A DNA stretch of 64,000 bases from contig WGNR01000011.1 of NCBI GenBank assembly GCA_016124445.1, positions 1 through 64,000 of the forward strand, in the 5' to 3' direction. The notes beneath the pieces were generated by a model. The model did no database searches, was not told the origin of the DNA, and saw only the letters and a list, made by a program, of their open reading frames with translations. Below, one piece after another: positions 43,815 to 52,405 of this stretch (positions within the stretch are counted from its first letter, which is position 1; each line of letters opens with the position of its first letter). Origin of the DNA: a bacterium (GTDB lineage: Bacteria; Planctomycetota; Planctomycetia; Pirellulales; Pirellulaceae). A program made the translations under genes and the position numbers.

Positions 43815-44830
43815 CCCTTGAAGGGTGGCCGGACGATTCCTTCGCTGCGGAGCGGATTGCAGTACAGAATCTGCTCCAGCAGTTCGGGCGAGCCTGCCTC
43901 AGCCAGATCGCGGTCGTAGTGCCACTCGCGATGTGTGGGAATATAGCGTTCGTCATAAGGCCAGCTGTGGAATGGATCGAATCCGAGATCCTGTGACAGC
44001 TTGGTTGAATTCATCGACACATTGCCGGCCCGGGGCGGAATGGGGCCGGCTTCGATCCGCATGCAGCCCATCAGCAGTTCGGGGGCGTAGCCGCCGACTT
44101 TATTGACGATCTGGGCGATCTCGTACAAGCTGAGCCGGGTCGGTCCGCCGGCATGATAGATCCCTGGCATCTCGCGGGCAAGAATCTCTTCGAACGCCAA
44201 ATTCATGCAATCGGTGTAGGTCGGCGTGCGGACTTCGTCGAAGTACAAGGTTGCGGGACGCTGCTTCTTGAAACGCGATTGAATCCAATCGATCGCGCCG
44301 GCATGACCGTTGAAGCTGATTCCCATCGGCAGCGAAATTCGCAAGATCGTTGCATCCGGACGCATCAGCGAAACCAGACTCTCGGCGGCTGCCATTGTCT
44401 TGCCATAGACCGTCACGGGATCGGTCGAGTCGGTCTCGACCATGTTGCCTTCTCCGGTGGCCCCGCTGAAGACCAGATCGATCGATAGATGGATCAGCCG
44501 GGTGTCGGTTCCCTCGAGGATATGCAGCAGGTTCCTTGTCCCCTCGAGGTTGATCCGCCAGGCCATCGCGGGATCGAGTTCGCAGGACTTCAGTGCACAG
44601 CTTCCGGCACAATGCAGCACGCTTTGAAACTGGTATTGGTCAAATAGACGCTTGAGTTCGTCGATGTTCTCCATATCGCACGCGACGATATGATCCCCAT
44701 CCAAACGCCAATTATCAGTCGGACGCAGCCCGACGACCTGGTTCGGGAACTTGTGGCTGAAGTGAAACAGGGCGTTGTACCCAGGGACCCCGGGGACCCC
44801 GGTAATAAGTAATGGAAGTCCAAACGACAT
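43811..44830 (-). CDS. RmlD-like NAD(P)-dependent sugar epimerase/reductase
   Basis: Extended short-chain dehydrogenase/reductase of 339 residues, nearest in look to dTDP-4-dehydrorhamnose reductases. The nucleotide-binding turn is LLITGVPGVPGYNALF (G-x-x-G-x-x-G type, about residues 7-22), LHCAGSCALKSCELD follows, and a Ser/Thr-rich strand precedes DLVFSGATGEG. The catalytic Tyr motif reads VYGKTMAAAE: the Lys of Y-x-x-x-K is Met, while a Lys sits two residues after the Tyr. It may have altered activity or a regulatory role, like the beta subunit of methionine adenosyltransferase, which is an RmlD relative. No cell-wall sugar cluster is adjacent. It ends convergently with the M29 aminopeptidase. 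Confidence 0.75.
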   Translation of the reverse strand: MSFGLPLLITGVPGVPGYNALFHFSHKFPNQVVGLRPTDNWRLDGDHIVACDMENIDELKRLFDQYQFQSVLHCAGSCALKSCELDPAMAWRINLEGTRNLLHILEGTDTRLIHLSIDLVFSGATGEGNMVETDSTDPVTVYGKTMAAAESLVSLMRPDATILRISLPMGISFNGHAGAIDWIQSRFKKQRPATLYFDEVRTPTYTDCMNLAFEEILAREMPGIYHAGGPTRLSLYEIAQIVNKVGGYAPELLMGCMRIEAGPIPPRAGNVSMNSTKLSQDLGFDPFHSWPYDERYIPTHREWHYDRDLAEAGSPELLEQILYCNPLRSEGIVRPPFKG

Positions 44831-45202
44831 GATCGGAATTATAGGTGTTGCGCAAAAAAGGCAAGGAAAGTCGACGTGTTGGCTGCCGTATTAACGCCCG
44901 CTGGGGCGTACGATAGAACACCTTCTGGCGAAAATTCCCTCGTAAAGCCGGCTGCTCTTACCATCATAACCCGCATCCTCAGAGTTTTTGCGCTACTTCA
45001 TAGTCAGGAAATGGGGTTTGGATCCTACGTGCCGCCATGGCTATTACAAAAATCGTTCTTTTGGCGGGGTTTTATCCATGTTGGTTATCCGCAACCTGTG
45101 GCGATCCGATCGGCTGACTCGAGGATCGTGACCTAAGTTATTGAAGGCGTGTCCCCAACGCCCCCGATGGATCATGTCCCTATTGTTGTCAGGAAAGCCT
45201 GT

Positions 45203-46882
45203 ATGTCATCGCCCCCCGCAACTCTTTCGCTCGCCGGGAACACGGTTGGTACTTTTGTGCCAGCGGTTCGTCACCGTCTGAAGCAGATGAGTACGGAACT
45301 CCGAAGTTACTTTGGAGTGCCATTTTGCCTGCGCGATGGGAATTCAGGCGAGGTGCTACTGACCGGCGAAGGGCAAAGTTTTGGTGACGATTCAATTCTG
45401 GCCACGATTTGCGCAGGTCTCTGCCAGGAAGGAATGCCTACGATCGTCGCGGAAGAACACGGCTGTGCGATCCTGGCGATTCCGCTGAAGGATGGTTCGC
45501 AAGATCTGCTGGCAGCCGCAGCGTTTCGACTGTCGACCTCGGATGCAGCACCCCCAGCATTCAACAAGATTGGACAACTATTGGGCTGCTCGGCTAAAGA
45601 GGCCCAGCACTGGTTCTACGCCCAATCGGAATGGACCATTGCGGCGCTCCAGCGGATGGCTCACCTGGCCGCAGAGAAGATGGCCGCCGATGTCGAGATC
45701 GGACGTTTAACTGAAGAGATCGATAAGGTCTCGGATAGTCTTTCGTCAACCTACGAAGAAATCAGCCTGTTATACGGCCTGACTCAGAACCTGCGGATTT
45801 CGAGTACCGACTCTCAGTTGGGAGACTTGGCCCTCAACTGGTTGTTGGAAGTGATTCCATGCCGCGGCCTTTCGATTCTATATCAGGTTCCGGGCGACAA
45901 AGATCGGACACATGGTGGCGGCTTCGAGCATAGTTTGCTGACTGCCGGCGAGTGCCCGGCCGATGCCAAAATGCTGAGCCATATAGTGCGGCAATTCAGC
46001 TTAAACGAGAAGCGAGCTGCCTTCGTTGCGAATCAACGCATCACCGAACGAGGTGACTGGCCATTTCCGGAGATTCGCCAGATCATTGCCGTGCCGCTGG
46101 TCGAAGGGGAAAACATCTTCGGTTGGCTATTTGCGATCAATCACACCGAGGAAAAAGGCTTCGGCACCGTCGAAGCCAGCCTGCTGAGCAGTGTCGGCAC
46201 GATCCTCGGTATTCATAGCGGCAATATCGAACTGTATCGCCGGCAATCGGAATTCGTCACCAGCGTGGTCCGGGCGTTAACGTCTGCGATCGATGCCAAG
46301 GACCCGTACACTTGCGGTCACAGCGACCGTGTGGCTCGACTGTCGGTTCGCCTGGCGCAGCAGATGGGTATGGATACCGAAACGCTCAACCTGCTGTACA
46401 TGGCAGGCCTGCTGCATGACGTCGGCAAGATCGGCATCGACGACAGCGTGCTGCGTAAGCCGGGACGTCTGACCGACGAAGAATACGAACACATCAAATT
46501 GCATCCGGAGCTTGGCTGTAACATCCTTTCCGGGCTGAAGCAGTTGGAAGACGTTTTGCCGGTTGTGTTGCATCATCATGAGCAATGGGACGGCAAAGGG
46601 TATCCACACAAACTGGCAGGCGAATCAATTCCGGTTCTAGCTCGCGTAACCGCGGTGGCGGACGCCTACGATGCGATGACCAGCGATCGTCCATACCGCA
46701 AAGGAATGCCACAGGAACGCGTCGCGCAGATTTTCCGCGAAGGATCAGGGACGCAGTGGGATCCGCAAGTCATCAAAGCCTTCTTCGAAGCGCATGACGA
46801 TATTCAAACGATCATGCAGGAAGAGCGAGCGGGAACCGATTTCGACGTGATCGGCTGGATCAAGTCGATGCAGGAAAGCTAG
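45203..46882 (+). CDS. HD-GYP domain protein with GAF sensory region
   Basis: Predicted cyclic-di-GMP phosphodiesterase, 559 residues. The start is the ATG at 45203 behind AGGAAAG, not the GTG at 45149. The N-terminal sensory region (about residues 20-150) resembles a small ligand-binding module; a GAF domain lies at about 190-360 (ILYQVPGDKDRT ... IIAVPLVEGENIFGWLFAI). The HD-GYP domain occupies about 365-540: KDPYTCGHSDRVARLS, GLLHDVGKIGIDDSVL (HD pair), HHHEQWDGKGYP (GYP motif) and VADAYDAMTSDRPYR. All key HD-GYP metal residues look intact. It converges with ygfZ, sharing the tetranucleotide CTAG. The stretch 44831-45202 holds no gene, only a weak 6-bp repeat at 44894-44909. Confidence 0.9.
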   Translation: MSSPPATLSLAGNTVGTFVPAVRHRLKQMSTELRSYFGVPFCLRDGNSGEVLLTGEGQSFGDDSILATICAGLCQEGMPTIVAEEHGCAILAIPLKDGSQDLLAAAAFRLSTSDAAPPAFNKIGQLLGCSAKEAQHWFYAQSEWTIAALQRMAHLAAEKMAADVEIGRLTEEIDKVSDSLSSTYEEISLLYGLTQNLRISSTDSQLGDLALNWLLEVIPCRGLSILYQVPGDKDRTHGGGFEHSLLTAGECPADAKMLSHIVRQFSLNEKRAAFVANQRITERGDWPFPEIRQIIAVPLVEGENIFGWLFAINHTEEKGFGTVEASLLSSVGTILGIHSGNIELYRRQSEFVTSVVRALTSAIDAKDPYTCGHSDRVARLSVRLAQQMGMDTETLNLLYMAGLLHDVGKIGIDDSVLRKPGRLTDEEYEHIKLHPELGCNILSGLKQLEDVLPVVLHHHEQWDGKGYPHKLAGESIPVLARVTAVADAYDAMTSDRPYRKGMPQERVAQIFREGSGTQWDPQVIKAFFEAHDDIQTIMQEERAGTDFDVIGWIKSMQES

Positions 46883-47778
46883 GCGAGCACCTCGATCGTA
46901 CCGAGGTCGCAGACGAGTTTCGATCCGGGCGAATTCAACCCGCGGCGAATCATTGCCAGGCCAAGCCATTGCCCGTCGATCTGAGCGAGCGATGTGATCT
47001 GTCCCACTTCTTTATCTTCGACCACGATCGACGCAGGTAGCTGCGGTGCTTCTGTCGGCAGGCTCATGCGAACGGGAACCACTTTCTTATTGACGTGCCC
47101 CATCGCATCGATCCGGGCGACCGTTTCCTGGCCCAGATAGCACCCCTTCTTAAAGCTGATTGCCTGATCGTCGCGGTTGACTTCCTGGGCCAGGTGGTTG
47201 GCATCGAAGTCGACACCATGCTGCGGAAAGCGATTGGCGATTCGCGCTGTCTCGAATTGTTCGGGACTGGCATCGATCCCCTCAACCAGCGAAGCGACGT
47301 CAGTGCCGACTATCTCATACGACGGACAGCCGAGTAGTGATGTGCCGAAGATTTCGATTGGTTCGCCATCGTCTGACAGGCTGGAAATGCCTAACGGCTC
47401 TGGCCAAGGGTGGCTTCCCAGTTTTTCGGACAGCCACTCTTGGGTACCTTCTCCCCACAGCAGAATGGCTGAGGTTTTCTCCGCCAGATCGACGACGTCG
47501 ACGTCTTCGATCATGGCGTACTTCTGCAAATGAGACAGCAATGCTTCGGTTTGATTGCCGAGGCCGATAAACACGATGCGGTCGTCGTATTTCAGCAGGT
47601 AACCATGAGCGAGAATCTTACCTTGAACGGTTGGTATGAAAGCTTCGCACGCCTGACCGGTTTCCAACTTCGAAACATCGTTGGAGCAAAGTCCCTGCAG
47701 GAAGCGAACGTGGCTAGGGCCACTCACTTCGATGCGCGTTGTCAGGGGAGTCGGTACCCAGAAAATGGACTGGCTCAT
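46879..47778 (-). CDS. ygfZ: Folate-binding protein YgfZ (GcvT-like)
   Basis: Tetrahydrofolate-binding protein of the YgfZ/GcvT family involved in iron-sulphur cluster maturation, 299 residues. The signature KKGCYLGQETVARID (K-G-C-Y-x-G-Q-E, about residues 209-223) and the N-terminal VSGPSHVRFLQGLCSNDV are diagnostic. The start is the ATG at 47778 with GAGGAAAC upstream; the frame to 47868 would run into the preceding LarA-like gene. It lies 19 bases downstream of that gene and is probably co-transcribed with it. The length is normal for bacterial YgfZ. Confidence 0.88.
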   Translation of the reverse strand: MSQSIFWVPTPLTTRIEVSGPSHVRFLQGLCSNDVSKLETGQACEAFIPTVQGKILAHGYLLKYDDRIVFIGLGNQTEALLSHLQKYAMIEDVDVVDLAEKTSAILLWGEGTQEWLSEKLGSHPWPEPLGISSLSDDGEPIEIFGTSLLGCPSYEIVGTDVASLVEGIDASPEQFETARIANRFPQHGVDFDANHLAQEVNRDDQAISFKKGCYLGQETVARIDAMGHVNKKVVPVRMSLPTEAPQLPASIVVEDKEVGQITSLAQIDGQWLGLAMIRRGLNSPGSKLVCDLGTIEVLA

Positions 47779-47797
47779 GGGTCGGTTTCCTCGGTTG

Positions 47798-49033
47798 TTA
47801 AATCTCGGCGTCGCTGGTATCAGCGAGGCGAACCGCCATACTTTGGGCATCGTGGACGATGACGACATCTTGGTAGTGCTCGCAGATCTTACGGCACTCG
47901 TCGTCCGATTCGACGGGAATCAGATCCAGTTGATCGAGAATGTCTTCAGGTAGTTGACTGCGAAAGTAGATCTTGCAATTGGAAAGCGTGCGGGCAAATT
48001 GCAGGGCGATCGCCGCGTCGGGATGGCGCGACTTTCTCATTTCGGCCTCGAAATCGGTGAACTCCAGCGACTGGCCCATTTGAGCCATCGCCAGACCTGG
48101 GTGCTCTCGGATTTCGGTCGCCAGAATGATGGCTCCGCCAGGACGTACCAGATGTTCGACGTTGGCCAGCGCTCTGGCTGCGTTGTGCCAGGTTTGGCCC
48201 ATCTGGCCGCCGGTGATCAAAGCGACGATCGCTCCAGCCAATTTATCGACATGCGGCTGCCAATGCTCGGCCATCTGGTTGGCAGCGGCCGCTTCGACAT
48301 GGCCCGCCTCGCCGAAGATCGCCGAGTGGTACGCGCCGCCATCCGCTGGAACCAGCAGCATGTTCATGGCGATGCCGAGCAGCTGGCGAACTTCTTCTAC
48401 TTCAGCCGCCCGGCGTTTGTGCCGTTGGATCCGGGTAACGAACAGTGGAGAATGACATCGCTTTTGGGAATCGATATCGGAGAACGTCGGGTACAACGAC
48501 GAAAACGGTCCGAACCATTGGAAACCGTCCTCGTTACGGGCCACATCAATAGGAACGACCACGTCAGCATCGCATAGGTGCCGATTCAGAATGATTGCCC
48601 GATTCTCTTGCGTCGAGGTGAGAAACGCGTTCTCTCTTTGGTCCTGCGGCTGATGGACGATCACCTGGGCTGCGTCGCCGAGCGGGGCGATGATCGCTTT
48701 GAGCGAATCTAGGATCGTCGGCCTGATATCCTGCGGCAAAAGGAACTGAATCTGGCGATCCGGCAGATTGCCTTCCACCGCATACTGAACAATCCCCTGG
48801 ACAACCTCTTCGACTGAGGTCACTTCGGATCCCAGGGCAAACAGCACGACGTCGCCGGGTACCGATGCTGCTGCCAACGGAGGAAACCCTAGTGGCTCGC
48901 CCAGCGACCGGTAAACAGTCTGAGAGAAATCGGCGGAAGCTGGGCAGTCGGATTGTAGGTTCGCCAACAGAAGTTCGTCGTTGATATCACAACGAGACGA
49001 AGCATTGTCGCCAAAAGGGGTCGAGATTGGCAT
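47798..49033 (-). CDS. LarA-like (lactate racemase N-terminal domain) protein, degenerate
   Basis: A 411-residue protein with a layout recalling LarA/DUF2088: VPGDVVLFALGSEVTSVEEV, a short strand-helix unit, QIQFLLPQDIRPTILDSL (where LarA has G-T-H-R-P) and ILNRHLCDADVVVPIDVARN (N-R-x-x-x-x-A-D). LarA binds a nickel-pincer cofactor through three His; the first His of T-H-R-P appears to be Ile here, so racemase activity is doubtful. The C-terminal half includes ITGGQMGQTWHNAARAL and GGAIILATE. It runs into ygfZ on the same strand. Function is unknown; the family call is moderate. Confidence 0.55.
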   Translation of the reverse strand: MPISTPFGDNASSRCDINDELLLANLQSDCPASADFSQTVYRSLGEPLGFPPLAAASVPGDVVLFALGSEVTSVEEVVQGIVQYAVEGNLPDRQIQFLLPQDIRPTILDSLKAIIAPLGDAAQVIVHQPQDQRENAFLTSTQENRAIILNRHLCDADVVVPIDVARNEDGFQWFGPFSSLYPTFSDIDSQKRCHSPLFVTRIQRHKRRAAEVEEVRQLLGIAMNMLLVPADGGAYHSAIFGEAGHVEAAAANQMAEHWQPHVDKLAGAIVALITGGQMGQTWHNAARALANVEHLVRPGGAIILATEIREHPGLAMAQMGQSLEFTDFEAEMRKSRHPDAAIALQFARTLSNCKIYFRSQLPEDILDQLDLIPVESDDECRKICEHYQDVVIVHDAQSMAVRLADTSDAEI

Positions 49034-49119
49034 CGATTCCTAATCATTGCTGGAAACGTCGGTAACGATTCCGAATGATAGGAGTACACGAGGGCCATGG
49101 TCAACGGGTCGCGGTTTGC

Positions 49120-49446
49120 TCAGGCAACGCCCGCACGCATTCGCAGGCACATGCTGACCAACTCTTGAAGGCTACGCTGGATCGTTTCGGCCGAAGCACC
49201 TTCTCGGCAAGCCGATTCCACGACAGCCGCGACATTGGTTACTTCGCCAAACCCGTAGCTTCCGGCGGCTCCCTTCATCTGATGGGCGATCCGGCACAGC
49301 TGATCCCAATCAGAAGCTTCAGCGGCTTCCATCATCGATTGGACACGGTCTGGGATTTCGCTGATGAACATTTCGACCAATTCGCCCAAATCCTCATCAT
49401 CGCCAAAATCGGAATAAATCAACCGCTGCTGGTTTGCTATGGTCAT
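49120..49446 (-). CDS. Histidine phosphotransfer (Hpt) domain protein
   Basis: A 108-residue, all-helical protein with the Hpt motif LCRIAHQMKGAAGSYGF (about residues 50-66); the H in H-x-x-K-G is the phosphorylated His. It relays phosphate in a multistep two-component pathway whose kinase and response regulator are not in this window. The ATG is at 49446. A perfect palindrome at 49483-49499 lies about 40 bases upstream on the same strand. The gene lies 86 bases upstream of the LarA-like gene and may share its transcript. Confidence 0.85.
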   Translation of the reverse strand: MTIANQQRLIYSDFGDDEDLGELVEMFISEIPDRVQSMMEAAEASDWDQLCRIAHQMKGAAGSYGFGEVTNVAAVVESACREGASAETIQRSLQELVSMCLRMRAGVA

Positions 49447-49482
49447 CGTACTGTGCCCCTGAATGCGTTTGAATTGAAATTA

Positions 49483-49499
49483 ATGTCGTCAAACGACAT
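49483..49499. promoter_or_regulatory. Palindrome upstream of the hpt gene
   Basis: atgtcgt (49483-49489) and acgacat (49493-49499) form a perfect 7-bp inverted repeat with a three-base spacer, 37 bases from the hpt start. It is a candidate operator. The rest of 49447-49863 holds no convincing gene. Confidence 0.35.
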
Positions 49500-49863
49500 C
49501 AAACAACCGCGGAGAGTCGCTGTTTGCGCATCTCGATACTTCTAAACGTTGGGTTTCGAAACCTGACAGTGACACCAAAGTCTCCACCGAAATCAGGTCC
49601 GCCAGGGGGGCGATGCAAGCACATTTATGGCATTCGTTACGACCTGAACTGTGAAGATGTCCTGACTGCACAATTTAGGTGTTTTGCTAGAGGGTTTCCG
49701 ATCAGGCAGTCGATAGCGAGTCATAGTTCCTAACCAAGGAAAGTTACTTGCGAGGCAGCGCGCAAGATCTGGGATTTGTTTCCCCAGATGTGTGTCCTGC
49801 GAATGCCCCGTAAGAGTTCGTTTTTTTCTGGTGGTAAATTTGAGTCAAGTTGGAGTCCTCTCG

Positions 49864-50391
49864 ATGAATGCCCGTATTGCTCTCCCCGCGTTGTTGGTTG
49901 TCGGTATGATCTTCGCCGCTGCCTCCACCGCTGAAGCCGGTATGTTCGGCTTCTCGCACGGCTGTGGTAGCTGTGCACCTGAACCAACCTGTTGTGCTCC
50001 TGAGCCGACTTGCTGCGCTCCGGAACCGACCTGCTGTGCTCCTGAACCGAGCTGCTGTGCTCCTGAACCGAGCTGCTGTGCTCCTTGTGGCAAGAAGTGC
50101 TGCAACCTGTTCTCGCGCCTGAAGGCCAAACTCCACAGCTGCTGCAAGTCGTGCTGTGCACCGGCACCGACCTGCTGTGCTCCTGAGCCGACCTGCTGTG
50201 CACCGGAACCCAGCTGCTGCGCTCCTGAGCCAAGCTGCTGTGCACCGGAACCTTCCTGCTGCAATCCTTGTGGCAAGAAGTGCTTTGGTTTCCTGAACCA
50301 CCTGAAGCACAAGCTGCACAGCTGCTGCAAGCCTTCGTGCTGTGCACCAGAGCCGACCTGCTGTGCTCCTGAACCGACCTGCTGCGGCTAG
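49864..50391 (+). CDS. Secreted cysteine-rich CCAPEP-repeat protein, duplicated module
   Basis: A 175-residue exported protein. The signal peptide (about residues 1-22) ends in AEA. The mature part consists of two modules: five CCAPEP-type units, then [20 protein letters not shown] with HSCCK, and again five units, then [19 protein letters not shown] with HSCCK, closing with two more units. Cysteine exceeds a quarter of the mature chain. Such a protein could bind metal ions or form a disulfide-linked coat; no enzyme is indicated. The start is the ATG at 49864 (TTGGAG upstream) rather than 49792. Repeated codons keep other frames open on the opposite strand, which I treat as artefacts. Confidence 0.85.
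   Translation: MNARIALPALLVVGMIFAAASTAEAGMFGFSHGCGSCAPEPTCCAPEPTCCAPEPTCCAPEPSCCAPEPSCCAPCGKKCCNLFSRLKAKLHSCCKSCCAPAPTCCAPEPTCCAPEPSCCAPEPSCCAPEPSCCNPCGKKCFGFLNHLKHKLHSCCKPSCCAPEPTCCAPEPTCCG
49970..50390 (+). repeat. 18-base tandem coding repeats (CCAPEP units)
   Basis: Units of the type tgctgtgctcctgagccg recur in tandem at about 49975-50085, 50153-50265 and 50335-50390, with third-position variation. The last two copies of each block are nearly identical in DNA, which suggests recent unequal exchange. Confidence 0.85.
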
Positions 50392-50436
50392 TCGGATAAC
50401 GGTGACCTGAGGGTCGTCGACTGAAAAGATAAAAAG

Positions 50437-50480
50437 CAGCCAGGAATTTCCTTTCGCGGAATCCTGGCTGTTTTTATTTT
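50437..50480 (+). terminator. Terminator after the duplicated CCAPEP gene
   Basis: cagccagga (50437-50445) pairs with tcctggctg (50462-50470) with extra pairing inside, followed by a T-rich tract from 50471. Confidence 0.8.
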
Positions 50481-50659
50481 CTTGATGCCAATGCATGGCC
50501 AAATCGGCATGACGCGCAGCATGATGAGGGCCAATTTGCCCAAAATAATGGGAAAACGACGCACTGGGGGCCGAAACGCTTGACGACGATCGAGAAACAG
50601 GGGAATCTAAAAATCATCAACGCCTATTCGAGCGCCCCTCTTTTTCGGAGACCATTCCC

Positions 50660-52405
50660 ATGCTGTTGCCCATCCGAGCTGGGATTGTCGCGAGCCTGAT
50701 GCTTGCTTTTACCCTTTTTTCAGGCTTTCCTTCTCGGGCGTTTGGGCAAAATCAGGTCGACCCCAATGCGATTCTGGCAGAAGTCCAGTCGTATAGCCGC
50801 GTTGGTGAGTTTTCCAGGGCATTTCAAGAAGTCTCGAAGCTGCCGACTCCAAGTCAGCGTGACCAAGGGCACTCGGCCATTATCGATCAGCAAATCAAAG
50901 CAGGATTGATTCAGGCAGCGGTCGAAACGAGCTCGTATGTCGAAGACGACCAATTGCGTACCGATTTGCTGTCCCAGGCCTCGTCTGCACGCCGTCAGGA
51001 AGCGAAGGGATTTGGCGGCGGCGTTCAGCCGAACTTCACCCAGCTGATCGATCTGATTACGACAACGGTCGAGCCCGATAGTTGGGATGAACTTGGTGGT
51101 CCCGGAACCATCGCTCCGTTCTCGACCGGTGTCTATGTCGATGGCCAGGGAACGCTCAAGAGGGTCACCAAGCTTTCCAACGACACGTTGCTTTCCAGCG
51201 TTCACGATGCATCGCAGGTCGCCTTGATGGATCAGGACCTGTCGAAGGCTTCTCCACTAAGAAAGGTTTCGCTGACCCGCCTTGAAAAAGAAGCTCAACT
51301 TCGCTGGGCCATCGGTCAGAAGCCAACCGAAGAAATGATGAACTTGGCCGGGATCTACGAAGTCAAATACCTGTTTGTTTATCCCGAGAGTGGCGAGATT
51401 GTCCTGGCAGGTCCTGCCGGTCCCTGGAAGACCGATGCGGAAGGTCGCCTGGTAAATCAAGATAACGGCCGACCGGTTTTGCAACTGGACGACTTGGTGG
51501 TGCTGCTGCGAAACTCGATTAACGATCGTGGCCGGTTCGGTTGTTCGATCACGCCTACCCAGGACGGGCTGAAGAATGCTCAAGAATACCTGCAAACGAC
51601 TTCCGCCAAACCAATCCACCCGCGAATGCGAGATCAATGGCTGGAAGGTCTGCGATCCGCTGTCGGCAAACAAAAGATCACAACGCATGGAGTAACTCCG
51701 GATACGCGTGTCGGTCAAGTGATCGTCGAAGCCGATTACCACATGAAACGGATCGGCATGGGCTTGGAAGACGGCACCGCTGGTGTGCCCAGCTACCTGG
51801 AATTGGTCAAGATTCCCCCAGGTGGAAGCGCCCCGCCGATGGACGTTCTGCGGTGGTGGTTCACGCCCGACTATCGAAGCGTCAACGTCACGCCAAAACG
51901 GGATGCGTTTGAGCTGGACGGGCCAGGCGTCGAATGTCTTAGCGAAAACGAAATGTTGGATGCCCAGGGTAAGCGGATTCACACCAACACCAGCACGGCA
52001 ATAAACGCGACCTTCGCACACAACTTCTCGCAGCATTACGATGCTCTTTCGGTCAAATATCCGATCTATGCCGACATGAAGAACATCTTCGACCTGGCGA
52101 TCGTCTGTTCGATCATCCATACGGAGCACATGGCCGACAAGTCAGGTTGGCACATGACCCATTTCGGTCCTAATGGTGCCTACGAGGTTCAGAAGTCGGC
52201 GGCACCTCAAGATGTTGAGTCGATCATGAACATGCGATTGATCGACAAGATCCACATCATCGCTGGCGTCAGCGGCGGCGTGAATTTTGATCCCGCGAAT
52301 GTCTTGGCTGCCGAGAAAGTCGACGACTACGGATTGATGGCAGCCGAGCACAAAGAGAGTGCGTTGCCCAAAACCATCAAGCATCACGGCTGGTGGTGGG
52401 ATTAG
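50660..52405 (+). CDS. DUF1598 domain protein, secreted
   Basis: Exported protein of 581 residues; the signal peptide ends near SRAFGQ (about residue 29). An N-terminal helical part (about 30-115) is followed by the 40-residue stretch starting GFGGGVQPNFTQLIDLITTT (residues 117-156), which is nearly identical to a segment of the secretin at 15228. The remainder is the DUF1598 domain, with RWAIGQKPTEEMMNLAGIYE and a C-terminal KIHIIAGVSGGVNFDP. GGAG at 50647-50650 precedes the ATG. DUF1598 is, as far as I know, planctomycete-specific and uncharacterised; the shared stretch hints at an envelope link. It overlaps apbE by 29 bases. Confidence 0.75.
   Translation: MLLPIRAGIVASLMLAFTLFSGFPSRAFGQNQVDPNAILAEVQSYSRVGEFSRAFQEVSKLPTPSQRDQGHSAIIDQQIKAGLIQAAVETSSYVEDDQLRTDLLSQASSARRQEAKGFGGGVQPNFTQLIDLITTTVEPDSWDELGGPGTIAPFSTGVYVDGQGTLKRVTKLSNDTLLSSVHDASQVALMDQDLSKASPLRKVSLTRLEKEAQLRWAIGQKPTEEMMNLAGIYEVKYLFVYPESGEIVLAGPAGPWKTDAEGRLVNQDNGRPVLQLDDLVVLLRNSINDRGRFGCSITPTQDGLKNAQEYLQTTSAKPIHPRMRDQWLEGLRSAVGKQKITTHGVTPDTRVGQVIVEADYHMKRIGMGLEDGTAGVPSYLELVKIPPGGSAPPMDVLRWWFTPDYRSVNVTPKRDAFELDGPGVECLSENEMLDAQGKRIHTNTSTAINATFAHNFSQHYDALSVKYPIYADMKNIFDLAIVCSIIHTEHMADKSGWHMTHFGPNGAYEVQKSAAPQDVESIMNMRLIDKIHIIAGVSGGVNFDPANVLAAEKVDDYGLMAAEHKESALPKTIKHHGWWWD

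Noticed and set aside
44876..45136. An 86-residue frame upstream of the HD-GYP gene
   Set aside because: It has no ribosome site and no recognisable domain. I count this stretch as intergenic.
49744..50502. Long opposite-strand frames over the CCAPEP repeats (also at 60101-60835)
   Set aside because: They are open only because the repeat codons give no stops on the other strand; they consist of Arg/Ser/Gln-rich repeats, lack ribosome sites and mirror the real Cys-rich genes with signal peptides.
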